Source: Lysobacter enzymogenes (GTDB taxonomy: Bacteria; Pseudomonadota; Gammaproteobacteria; Xanthomonadales; Xanthomonadaceae). Taken from it: a stretch of DNA of 64,000 bases. A program made the translations under genes and the position numbers. The notes beneath the pieces are model-generated. The model did no database searches and was not told the origin of the DNA. It saw nothing but the letters and a program-made list of their open reading frames with translations. Positions 48,137-56,900 of the stretch are shown here, one piece after another (the first letter of the stretch is position 1; every line of letters begins with the position of its first letter). The DNA is taken from positions 2,728,001-2,792,000 of the forward strand of contig NZ_CP067395.1 in the NCBI RefSeq assembly GCF_017355525.1. Reading direction: 5' to 3'.

Positions 48137-48600
48137 AGCTGCGCCTCGCTGCCGGCGGCGCTGCTGCGCAGGCTGCGCAACAGCAGGCGGCGGCCGGAAC
48201 CGCCCTCGCCCCACTCCACCGCCAGCTGCACTTCGAACAGGCGCATGGCGTTGGGATCGATCGGCTGGTTGGACGGCGGCAACTGGGTGTCGCGCCACTG
48301 GGCGACGCCGAGGGTCCAGCGATAGCGGCCGTTCTCGAACTGGCCGCTGCGCTGGCCCGGCGTCAGCCGCTCGCCGACGCCGACCTGATCCATCAACGAT
48401 TGCGCGTACAGCGCGGCGCGGCCGGCGTCGGCCGACCAGCGCACCTGCTTGGCCGCGCCGGACAGCGAGCCCAGCAGCAAGGTCAGCGCCGCCGCCAGCA
48501 AGGCGAAGGCGACGATCACTTCGAGCAGGGTGTAGCCGCGCTGGCCGGCGCGGCGGCCGCCTGTGCGGCGCGGTGCGGAGCGCACGCGGCGCGCGCTCAT
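48133..48600 (-). CDS. gspI: type II secretion minor pseudopilin GspI (XpsI)
   Basis: GspI nucleates the pseudopilus tip complex. The 155-residue product has a leader ending RAGQRG, cleavage before YTLLEVIVAFALLAAALTLL with Glu at +5, and a short globular domain (MRLFEVQLAVEWGEGGSGRR). The ATG overlaps the gspH stop by four bases and the stop overlaps gspJ. Size is close to the usual 120-140 residues. Confidence 0.9.
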   Translation of the reverse strand: MSARRVRSAPRRTGGRRAGQRGYTLLEVIVAFALLAAALTLLLGSLSGAAKQVRWSADAGRAALYAQSLMDQVGVGERLTPGQRSGQFENGRYRWTLGVAQWRDTQLPPSNQPIDPNAMRLFEVQLAVEWGEGGSGRRLLLRSLRSSAAGSEAQL

Positions 48601-49193
48601 CGCGGCGCCTCGCCGCGCTTGAGCTTGACCTCGCCCGTCAGCCAGGCGACGTCGACGTTCCAGGCCGCCTGCTTGGCGTGCAGCTTGACCCGGCCGCCGG
48701 TGGAGGCGCCGTCGGGGAAAAACATGATCGCGCCTTCGCCGCGACGCGGCTGCACTTCGCGCGCGCCGGTGAAGACGATGCCGACGGTCTTGGGGATGTC
48801 GCCGCTGCGCCCGTTCGGCGCGCGCCAGGTATGCGCGGCGGGATCGATGGTGAACTTCTGCGAGCGGCCGGTGGCGATGGCCTGGCTGCGGGTGTAGCGC
48901 AGTTGCGCGGCGATCTGCTTGGACGCGCTGCGCAACTGGATGCCGGCGATGCCGCCGTTGAGCGCGCCGACGGTCAGCACGCCGATCGCCGCGATCAACG
49001 CGATCACCAGCAGCATTTCGAGCAGCGACATGCCGCGCTGGCGGGCGTTCGCCGCGGACGCGCCGCGCCGCGCGAGCGCAGGCGCGGCGGCGATCCCCGG
49101 CGCGGCCGTCGCCGCGCGCGCGGACGCGGCCGGCGTCGCGGCCGGTCCCTGGCGCCCTTCGCGGGCGAAGGGACTGTGCCGCGAAGCGCGCAT
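48597..49193 (-). CDS. gspH: type II secretion minor pseudopilin GspH (XpsH)
   Basis: GspH joins the major pseudopilin to the tip complex. The prepilin signature RQRGMSLLEMLLVIALIAAI sits at about residues 52-71, followed by the GspH-type domain (SKQIAAQLRYTRSQAIATGR; AIMFFPDGASTGGRVKL). The leader is about 54 residues, Ala-rich, against the usual 5-15; it is encoded partly by a palindrome (49155-49172) of the intergenic repeat type. The start ATG is 9 bases after the gspG stop. Confidence 0.9.
   Translation of the reverse strand: MRASRHSPFAREGRQGPAATPAASARAATAAPGIAAAPALARRGASAANARQRGMSLLEMLLVIALIAAIGVLTVGALNGGIAGIQLRSASKQIAAQLRYTRSQAIATGRSQKFTIDPAAHTWRAPNGRSGDIPKTVGIVFTGAREVQPRRGEGAIMFFPDGASTGGRVKLHAKQAAWNVDVAWLTGEVKLKRGEAPR
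49155..49172. repeat. palindrome within the gspH leader
   Basis: A perfect 8-bp inverted repeat CCCTTCGC-GG-GCGAAGGG lies within the first codons of gspH. It encodes HSPFAREGRQ in the unusually long GspH leader and resembles the hairpins of the intergenic repeat families. Confidence 0.6.
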
Positions 49194-49202
49194 CCAGCGG
49201 CC

Positions 49203-49649
49203 TCAGTTGTTCTTGATGTCGCCGTCGACGCTGCTGCCGCCCGGCTTGCCGTCCTTGCCGTAGCTCACCAGGTCGTACGGGCCGTTCTCGCCCGGCTGGC
49301 GGTATTCGATCGCGTGGCCCCACGGATCCTTGAGCTCGGCTTCCTTGGCGTACGGCCCGAGCCAGCCGCTGGCGTCGGCGGGCTGCTTGACCAGTTCCTC
49401 GAGCGTGCCCGGCAGGCGGCCGGTGTCCATCTGGAACGAATCGACCTTGCCCGACAGGGTCTGGATCTGGCCCTTGGCGAGGTTGTAGTCGCCGCGGTCC
49501 TTGCCGCCGAGCACGCGGTTGCCGACGAACGCCAGCACCGCGCCGATCAGCACGATCACGATGATGATCTCGATCAGGCTCATGCCCTGCTGGCGGGCCG
49601 GGGACGGGGAGCGGGTCATGGAGCGGAGGTTGCGCATCGTCGTCGTCAT
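49203..49649 (-). CDS. gspG: type II secretion major pseudopilin GspG (XpsG)
   Basis: GspG is the major subunit of the pseudopilus. The 148-residue product has the prepilin cleavage site RQQGMSLIEIIIVIVLIGAV (Glu at +5) and the characteristic C-terminal region PADASGWLGPYAKEAELKDPWGH and YDLVSYGKDGKPGGSSVDGD, including calcium-loop residues. Several in-frame ATGs occur (49649, 49637, 49619); all give the same mature protein, so the start is uncertain. Confidence 0.95.
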   Translation of the reverse strand: MTTTMRNLRSMTRSPSPARQQGMSLIEIIIVIVLIGAVLAFVGNRVLGGKDRGDYNLAKGQIQTLSGKVDSFQMDTGRLPGTLEELVKQPADASGWLGPYAKEAELKDPWGHAIEYRQPGENGPYDLVSYGKDGKPGGSSVDGDIKNN

Positions 49650-49962
49650 CCGTTGTTGGTGGCAGTGGCGCACTGCCGGGGTTGCAGTCGAATGGAGGAT
49701 CCGCGGCGCCGGCGGCCGACGTCACCGGCTTCGCTGGTGAACGTCCCGCGAACGCGAACGGGGTTGCAAGGATTCTGTTCCGCGCCGATTCGCGAAGTTC
49801 GCGGTTTCCGGCCATCGGTACAGGTTGCGTTCAAGCCGCGCGCATGAACAGGCGCATCGGCGTGATGCGGCGCGGCAAATCCGCGTCCTGGTTCGCACTT
49901 GGGTTCGCGCATGCGGGCCTGGATCGGGACGGGGACGGCGGACGACGCGCGGGCGGCCATGC
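49650..49962. other. spacer between gspF and gspG
   Basis: This 313-base interval is unusually long for an otherwise overlapping operon. It holds small palindromes (GACGTCACCGGC with GCTGGTGAACGTC; CGCGAAGTTCGCG) and no convincing gene. It could contain an internal promoter or processing site for the abundant GspG subunit; that is inference. Confidence 0.4.
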
Positions 49963-51180
49963 TCAGCCGATCTGGTTGGTGAGGTCGTACAGCGGCAGCA
50001 GCACCGCCATCACCACCGTGCCGACGATGCCGGCCAGGACCACGGTCACCACCGGCACCAGCGCCGCCAGCATGCGGTCCAGGGCCATGCCGGTGTCCTG
50101 CTCGAAGGTCTCGGCGGTCTTCATCAGCATCGCGTCGAGCGCGCCGGATTCCTCGCCGACCTGGATCATCTGCAGGGCCAGGCGCGGAAAGCGCTTGCCC
50201 TTGGCCAGCGCGGTCGACAGCGCCACGCCGTTCTTGACTTCCTCGGCGGCGGCGTCGACATCGGCGGCCAGCACCCGGTTGTTGAGCACGTTGCGGCCGA
50301 TGCCGATCGCGGTCATCAGCGGCACGCCGTTGCGCACCAGGGTGCCGAGCGTGCGCGCCAGCCGCGCGGTCTCGATCTTGCCGATCAGCGGGCCGACGAA
50401 CTTGCGCTTGAGCAGCCACTCGTCGAGCGCCTCGCGGAACGCCGGATCGCGGCGCTTGCGGTCGAACCACAGCGCGGCCAGCGCCGGCACCGCGATCAGC
50501 ACGATCCACCACTCGCGCACGAAGGTGCCGGCCCACAGCACGACCTGGGTGAACATCGGCAGTTCGGCGTCGAGGCTTTCGTACATCGCGCCGAACTGCG
50601 GCACCACGTAGCCGAGCAGGAACAGCAGGCTGGCGCCGACCATCAGCAGCAGGATCGCCGGATAGATCAGCGCGTTGATGACCCGCCCCTGCAACTGTCG
50701 GCTGCGTTCCAGATAATCGTCGAGCCGCGCCAGCGTGTCGTGCAGGTTGCCGCCGGCTTCGCCGGCGCGGACCATGTTGATGTACAGGCGCGAGAACGTG
50801 CCGTGCTGCCGCTCCAGCGCCACCGACAGCGAAGTACCGCCGCGCACCGCATCGCGGATGTCGGCGACCGTGCTCTTGGCCGCCTCGTCCTCGGGCAGGT
50901 CGAGCAGGATCGTCAGCGCGCGGTCGAGCGGCTGGCCGGCGCCGAGCAGGGTCGACAACTGCTGGGTGAACTGGACCAGGCGCGCGCCGGTGAACGGTTT
51001 GGGCTTGAACAGCCCGCGCCAGCTCGACCCCGCGCCCGCCTCCGACGCCGGCTTGGCCTCGACCGGCAGATGCCCCTGCTCCTGCAGGCGCTGCACCACC
51101 TCGACGCTGCTGGCGGCCTCCATCTGGCCGTCGAGCAGCTCGCCGCGGGCGTTCAGGGCTTTGTAGTGGAAGAGGGGCAT
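49963..51180 (-). CDS. gspF: type II secretion inner-membrane platform protein GspF (XpsF)
   Basis: GspF is the polytopic platform protein that couples the ATPase to pseudopilus assembly. The 405-residue product begins MPLFHYKALNARGELLDG and has the two T2SF domains, each with a conserved helix pair (FTQQLSTLLGAGQPLDRAL; LARTLGTLVRNGVPLMTAI), and three membrane segments: near 171-195, near 220-240 and at the C-terminus (VVTVVLAGIVGTVVMAVLL). Length is standard. It is 129 bases downstream of gspE. Confidence 0.95.
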   Translation of the reverse strand: MPLFHYKALNARGELLDGQMEAASSVEVVQRLQEQGHLPVEAKPASEAGAGSSWRGLFKPKPFTGARLVQFTQQLSTLLGAGQPLDRALTILLDLPEDEAAKSTVADIRDAVRGGTSLSVALERQHGTFSRLYINMVRAGEAGGNLHDTLARLDDYLERSRQLQGRVINALIYPAILLLMVGASLLFLLGYVVPQFGAMYESLDAELPMFTQVVLWAGTFVREWWIVLIAVPALAALWFDRKRRDPAFREALDEWLLKRKFVGPLIGKIETARLARTLGTLVRNGVPLMTAIGIGRNVLNNRVLAADVDAAAEEVKNGVALSTALAKGKRFPRLALQMIQVGEESGALDAMLMKTAETFEQDTGMALDRMLAALVPVVTVVLAGIVGTVVMAVLLPLYDLTNQIG

Positions 51181-51189
51181 GGGGAGGAA

Positions 51190-51305
51190 GATGGAGCGGG
51201 ATTAGGGATTAGGGAACTGAGGGACGAAGGGAAACGGGAAACCGTTCGAGTTCTCGACGCAACCAGGGTTCCCCAACCCCCAGCCCCGCTTTTGATCCCC
51301 CGCTC
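51190..51305. repeat. repeat-rich spacer between gspE and gspF
   Basis: GGGATTAGGGATTAGGGAAC (two heptamers, near 51199) and AAACGGGAAACCGTT are followed by the C-rich motif GGTTCCCCAACCCCCAGCCC (51267-51286) that also lies after murG at 49-94. The heptamers resemble the GGGATTC family with one changed base. Confidence 0.6.
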
Positions 51306-51309
51306 TACC

Positions 51310-53076
51310 TCAAGCATCCTCGGTCACCCGCAACACTTCCTCGATCGTGGTCAGCCCCGCCAGCGCCTTGGCGATGCCGTCCTCGTACATGGTGCGCATG
51401 CTCGCGGTCTCGCGCGCGATCTGCTCGATCTCGCCCATGCCGGCGTGGCGCATCACCGCCCGGCGCAACTCGTCGTTCATGACCAGGAATTCCATGATCG
51501 TGGTGCGGCCGTGGTAGCCGCTCGGCGCGATCGCCGAACCGCGCGGGCGGTACAGGTAGATCTCGCCTTCGGGCTGATAGCGGCGCAGCGAGAACTTTTC
51601 GATTTCCTCGGGCGAAGCGGGATATCTCTCGGCATGGGTCGGCTCCAGCCGGCGCACCAGGCGCTGGGCGAGGATGCCGTTGATGGTCGAGGTCAGCAGA
51701 TAGTCCTCGACGCCCATGTCGAGCAGGCGGGTGATGCCGCCGGCGGCGTTGTTGGTGTGCAGCGTCGACAAGACCAAGTGACCGGTCAGCGCCGACTGGA
51801 TCGCGATCCGGCAGGTCTCCAGATCGCGCATTTCGCCGATCATGATGATGTCCGGGTCCTGGCGCACGATCGAGCGCAGGGCGTGGGCGAAGTCCAGGCC
51901 GATCTGCGGCTTGGCCTGGATCTGGTTGATGCCCTCGATCTGGTATTCGACCGGGTCCTCGACGGTGATGATCTTGACGTCGCTGGTGTTGAGCTTGCTC
52001 AGCGCGGTGTACAGCGTGGTGGTCTTGCCCGAACCGGTCGGGCCGGTCACCAGCATGATCCCGTGCGGCTGGTCGAGCACCTTCTGGAACTGCGGCAGGA
52101 ACTCGTCGGTGAAGCCGAGCTTGTAGAAGTCGAACACCACCGTTTCGCGGTCGAGCAGACGCATCACCACCGACTCGCCGTGCGCGGTCGGCACCGTACT
52201 CACGCGCAGGTCGAGCTCCTTGCCCTGCACCCGCAGCATGATGCGGCCGTCCTGCGGCAGCCGGCGCTCGGCGATGTTGAGCTTGGCCATGATCTTGATG
52301 CGGCTGATCACCGCCGCGGTCAGGTTGGCCGGCGGGCTCTCGCCCTCGGCCAGCACGCCGTCGATGCGGTAACGCACCTTGAGCCGGTTCTCGAACGGCT
52401 CGATGTGGATGTCGGACGCGCGCAGCTCGACCGCGCGCTGGATCACCAGGTTCACCAGCCGGATCACCGGCGCTTCCGAGGCCAGGTCGCGCAGGTGTTC
52501 GACGTCGTCGAGATCGCCGCTGCCCTCGCCCTCGGCGGTTTCCACGATCGCGCCCATCGCGCTGCGGCCCTGGCCGAACCAGCGCTCGACCAGATCGCCG
52601 ACCTCGGCGCGCACCGCCACCAGCGGCCGGATCTCGCGCCCGCCGCTGGCCAGACGCAGGGCGTCGAGCTGGTAGCGGTCCTGCGGATCGGCCATCAGCA
52701 CATCGACATGCCCCTCGCTCTCGGCGACCGGGCACAGCGCGAACTGCTTCATGAATTTCGGAGTCAGGCTGACGCCTTCGGGCGGCAGCTCCGGCGCGTC
52801 CTTGACGCTGACCAGGGGCAGCCCGAGCACCGCCGAGACGGTCTCGGCGTGATCGCGCTCGGACACCAGCCCGAGCCGCGCCAGCAGCGCCAGCAGGCTG
52901 CCACCGGTTTCCTCCTGCAGGCGCCGGGCGCGGATCAGGTCGGCGTCCTTGAGCCGGCCCTTGGCCAGCAGGGCGTCGACGATGCGGGCGTCGACGGCGG
53001 CCTGGCCGTCGTCGGCTGCCGCTCCCCCCGAGTCCGGAGCGGCATGCGCATCGGTACTGTCGGCTACTGCGTTCAC
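51310..53076 (-). CDS. gspE: type II secretion ATPase GspE (XpsE)
   Basis: GspE is the cytoplasmic hexameric ATPase that powers pseudopilus assembly. The 588-residue product has an N-terminal MshEN-like domain that contacts GspL, Walker A GPTGSGKT at 345-352, an Asp box (ITVEDPVEYQIEG), Walker B IIMIGEMRD at 410-418 and a His box LSTLHTN near 437. The zinc-binding tetracysteine motif of most GspE proteins is absent: the expected CPxC and CxxC positions read EPTH and SAIA near 478 and 514. It opens the operon, and the 463-base upstream gap presumably carries the promoter. Confidence 0.96.
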   Translation of the reverse strand: MNAVADSTDAHAAPDSGGAAADDGQAAVDARIVDALLAKGRLKDADLIRARRLQEETGGSLLALLARLGLVSERDHAETVSAVLGLPLVSVKDAPELPPEGVSLTPKFMKQFALCPVAESEGHVDVLMADPQDRYQLDALRLASGGREIRPLVAVRAEVGDLVERWFGQGRSAMGAIVETAEGEGSGDLDDVEHLRDLASEAPVIRLVNLVIQRAVELRASDIHIEPFENRLKVRYRIDGVLAEGESPPANLTAAVISRIKIMAKLNIAERRLPQDGRIMLRVQGKELDLRVSTVPTAHGESVVMRLLDRETVVFDFYKLGFTDEFLPQFQKVLDQPHGIMLVTGPTGSGKTTTLYTALSKLNTSDVKIITVEDPVEYQIEGINQIQAKPQIGLDFAHALRSIVRQDPDIIMIGEMRDLETCRIAIQSALTGHLVLSTLHTNNAAGGITRLLDMGVEDYLLTSTINGILAQRLVRRLEPTHAERYPASPEEIEKFSLRRYQPEGEIYLYRPRGSAIAPSGYHGRTTIMEFLVMNDELRRAVMRHAGMGEIEQIARETASMRTMYEDGIAKALAGLTTIEEVLRVTEDA

Positions 53077-53540
53077 GTCTCGCTCCTACGCATTCACACT
53101 GTCGCGAATGGTCCCTGACTTTAGCAGTTTCGGCCGCGGTCTTTGCCAGTCCGGCGGGCCGACAACAAGACTTGGAGATTCAGAGCAAGCTAAGGCGATA
53201 CAGTGTCAAGCCAAGCGACCAAAATTAAGCCGAGCGAAACTATAAGCGTTGTCACATTTACCCCTCGCGCAAGCTGCGATTCGTTCTTGCCGGACACAAG
53301 AGCGTTACGCCGGGGCGATTGTGGGCAACCGATTTTCAGGGCGCGCCCTTGATCGGCGTCCGGCCGCAGGGTTACGTCGGGACGAAATGCAGTGGCCACT
53401 GCCGCCGGCGCTTGCCGATCCCAGGCTCGAGCTGCCGATCCGACCAATGCCCCGACTTTCGACATGACACAAGCGATTGGTCGCCCGAAGGCCTGCGGAA
53501 CTGCCGCAGTCTGACCCGCGCCCGGGACGCCTTATGCCAC
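53077..53540. other. boundary region between the T2SS operon and the RHS cassette
   Basis: This 464-base spacer is noticeably richer in A/T near 53150-53260 than the flanking operon and marks the edge of the accessory cassette. It should contain the gspE promoter (minus strand, near 53100-53200), but no clear hexamer pair was selected. A possible small membrane ORF is listed separately. Other open frames here look non-coding. Confidence 0.4.
53190..53297 (-). CDS. possible 35-residue single-span membrane peptide
   Basis: From a GTG at 53297 the frame reads a short charged N-terminus (SGKNESQLARG) and then NVTTLIVSLGLILVAWLDT, a convincing transmembrane helix, and stops. An in-frame ATG at 53465 exists, but the upstream residues look non-coding. 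It lies downstream of the candidate immunity gene. It could be a chance frame or a remnant; no ribosome site was confirmed. Confidence 0.25.
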   Translation of the reverse strand: MSGKNESQLARGVNVTTLIVSLGLILVAWLDTVSP

Positions 53541-53906
53541 TCAATCGCGTATGGGTTGATCGCGCAGCCAGCCTACCGCTTCGGTCAGTGCGGCCGCCAA
53601 TTCGAAATCGGAAGCGGCCCGACGCGGGCCGATACTCACCGCGAAATCCGAGTTGGTGTTGCTGACGTTGGCGTCCACGACGATTTCGTCGCCCTCGACG
53701 CTCAAATCCAACCACCAACAAAAGCACCCCTCATGGCGAGTGGGAACTTCGATCCATTTTTCCAGTCGCGGTCCGTCCTCGTATACCCGCGCATCCGTGC
53801 CTGTGGTAACACCCGCAACCCCGCTGTCGCGCAGGCTCCTGGCAAGCTCGTTGAGCGACTCCGCGGCGCGGGCGAATTCAGTGATCGCTTTGCTGGTAAT
53901 GGTCAC
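53541..53906 (-). CDS. candidate immunity protein of the RHS toxin
   Basis: This 121-residue acidic soluble protein has no recognised family. It is predicted alpha/beta: helical ends (ITEFARAAESLNELARSL; FELAAALTEAVGWLRDQ) around a central sheet (EGCFCWWLDLSVEGDEIVVD). Its ATG overlaps the stop of the large RHS gene by four bases (ATGA), and size and position directly after the variable toxin end are the normal layout of an immunity gene. Function is inferred from context only. Confidence 0.68.
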   Translation of the reverse strand: MTITSKAITEFARAAESLNELARSLRDSGVAGVTTGTDARVYEDGPRLEKWIEVPTRHEGCFCWWLDLSVEGDEIVVDANVSNTNSDFAVSIGPRRAASDFELAAALTEAVGWLRDQPIRD

Positions 53907-56900
53907 GGCTTCTCAACTTTGTAGTTTTCGACCTTATAAATCGCCTTCTTGATCACATCGGACGGTACGTTGGGCCCGATGCTTACATGCCCCGGCGGCA
54001 TCCGACCGTAAGGTGCGCCGTCCACCACCACAGACCCTGCCGGAAGCTTGTCCGTCTCGATCACGACATACCCCTTGCTGGAAGGAAGCACCGGCTGCTG
54101 CCCCTCTTTCAAAGGAAATGGATTGGAGGCGGAACTTCGGGTGGACAGCATACCGCCGTCGCTGGTGCGAGGTGTCAGGTTCCCCGGATTCGCCCCCCCG
54201 CTGCGATACAAGAACTGCGGAAGCGGCCCAGGCGGCGGCAAAGGCTTGGGTATCAGCGATAAGGCGAACTTCACTCCTTGCACCACGGCCGTCGCTCCCG
54301 CCGTTTCCATTGGCGTGAATACCGACTGCATTTGCCCGCTACCGTTCGGCGCCCGATAGTTGAGGTCGCAGAACCCGCACAGGAACTCTACCATTCCCCA
54401 TTCAATCAAGTTGGGCCCGGGGCCGGAAGGACTGCGCGCGCCGGAGAGTCTGTACTCGTTCTCCAGATCCCGGGATTGCCTGCCGTCAGGATCGACAAAG
54501 CGGAATGGATTGTTGTTCGCGTACGCGTACCTTGCGAAATTGGTCGCGCGATAAGGATCCACTGCGACCGGGTCTACCGACAGGAAACGGCCGATGGCGG
54601 CGTCGTAGTATCTCTGTTGCATGTACGTCAACGCGGTGGCCGCATCCATCACATGCTTTGCGTAACCAATACCATCGTACTGAGGCTTGCCGATCGCAAC
54701 GCCGTAAGGCGCCCAATCCGTGCGTGTTCCAAGCACCGCTCCCGCGGCGTTGGTTTCGACCAGCGGACTGCCCAATCCATCGGTGTGGTGATATTTGACC
54801 ACGCCGCTGCCGAGCGCCCGATTCCATTCGATACTGGCCAGCAGACTGTCGCTCAGGTAAATGTGGGCGGTGTCGACCTCTCGGTGCAGATCGTTGACCG
54901 CCTCATCTCGATGATGCTCCGAACGCAGGAGGAGTTGGCCGGCCTGATCGTAGACGGAGTACACATAGGTGCCGTCGGGACGCCCGGTCTGACTGACTCG
55001 GCGACCGTGAGCGTCGTAACGATAGAACTCCTTTCCGGCTGCCCCGCGCAAGCGGTTCCCCATATCGAAGTCGAAAGCCTGACCGTCCTTGTTGTTGAGG
55101 TTTCCCTGCGCGTCGTAACCGAGACCGCTTACGCTTGGACCGCCTTCGCCCACGCGAAGATTCGTCAAGTGGTTCTTTGCGTCGTATACGTAATAGTGAT
55201 TCTTGACACCGCCAAGCGACCAACGGGCAAGATTGTCCAGCGCATCGTAATCGAACCGGTGCCAGCAGTCGCCGCCGAAACTGCACGAGCCGGCCGCAGT
55301 TAGCCGGTCGAGGTTGTCATAGCTCATCCAGCGGCTATAAGTCGTGCCGCGACCGTGATCGATGATCTCGGTGACGTTCGCATTCTGGTCGTAGCCGGTC
55401 GCCAGATCGACAACGCCCGAATCCGTGCTTCGCGATGGCAATTGCCTTGCGTTTTGTTGCGTGACATGGACGATGCCGTTCCCATAGACGAACCGGTTGA
55501 TCGCACCGTTCGGATAATAGGTAATGGCAGAGGCATGAACGCCCCACTGGCTGCTCACCCCTAACGGCTGCCCGAGCGCATTATTGGCATAGCTGACTTG
55601 CAGGCCATCAGGCCCGGTGTAGCGGTTTCGATTGCCGTTGGCGTCGTATCCGTAAGAACTCATCCACGCGTACGAGCCAGGCTCGCTCAACCACTCGGCG
55701 GCAGGCATCCGACGCTTGTTGTAGCCGTATGTGTTGACGACGTTGCCCAATCCCGGCCCGTCGTTGCTGGTGGTTACTTCACGCACGAGCCCGTCGGGCG
55801 TATACGCCCAGACCTGATTGCCACGCCCGTCGGGAAACGACAAGGTCTTGAGTCGATTCCGATCGTCGTAGCTTCGATCGACGCGATGGCCGGACCCATG
55901 CGCTTGCTCGCGATTGCAATCGGTGCGACTCGAAAAATCCAGACCCGACGCAGTCCAGGCCACGTTGCCGGCCGCATCGTAATCGGTGACGGTCGCTGCC
56001 GTCTCCGGCTCGATAGTCTTGCACAGGCGCTGATGCTGGTCGTAAACCAGATAGCGCTCCAGCGAAACGCTGCCTCCCCCGTTGCGCCGGCGCAACATTT
56101 TCGGCTTGCCGAACAGATCCCGGCTTATCTCGGTATGGCTGTCCTGCGGACTATGGATAGCCACCGGCAGGTCGTAGCGCGGTTCGCTGAAAGCCTGAAA
56201 CGCACTCACGGTCTGATGGCCGCGCGCGTTGGTGGTTACCACCGTAAGGCCGGCGCCGTAACCAGTAGTCGAGGTCAGTACACCGATTTCGGAATCCTGC
56301 GCAACGCTGATCACTCGCCCCAGGGCGTCGTAACGGGTCTTGACGCCGAGCATCCCCGAGGCGGGCGGATCGGCAACCTGCACCGCCACGTTCGGCGATA
56401 GCGCGCCGAACCAGACCAAGCCTTCTTGCAGCATTCTCCATTGAAAGTTATAGCTGCCGGCCGAAGCAGGCGCAATGACGTCGAAATCGAAGGACGCCAC
56501 CTGCCCGGGAGCTATATCTGCACCCAGATCGACCCTAGACCGGCTCCAAATACCATTGTCGTGTGGATTCTGTGCCCCGAGCCGATAGCTGCCCGCAACG
56601 GTCCAAGTGGCGGTGCCAGTGTTGCGCACCTTGATGTTCACCGGATAGGTCAGTCCGACGGTCATGCTTGACGGCACGGATTGGCTCACGATCTCGGCGT
56701 CGCGTTCCAGAGGCGCCCTGACCAGGATCGCCAGATTGGTCGTGGCCGCGCCGAACCACTGCACGCCTTCCTGCAACATTTGCCACTGAAAGTCGTAGGT
56801 ACCTGGAGTCGCAGGTGCGACCACATCGAAGTTGAAGGTCGCTACCGCGCCCGGCGCGACGTCGCTCGTCATGTCGGCGCGGCCGCGCCCCCAGTTCCAA

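Noticed and set aside
49825..53118. 1097-residue plus-strand open frame opposite gspE/gspF
   Set aside because: Same antisense artefact; no domain motifs, composition is a mirror of the genes beneath it.
53305..53727. 140-residue minus-strand frame and overlapping plus-strand frames near the immunity gene
   Set aside because: Arg/Gly/Ser-rich composition typical of shadow frames; partly antisense or out of frame to the candidate immunity gene.
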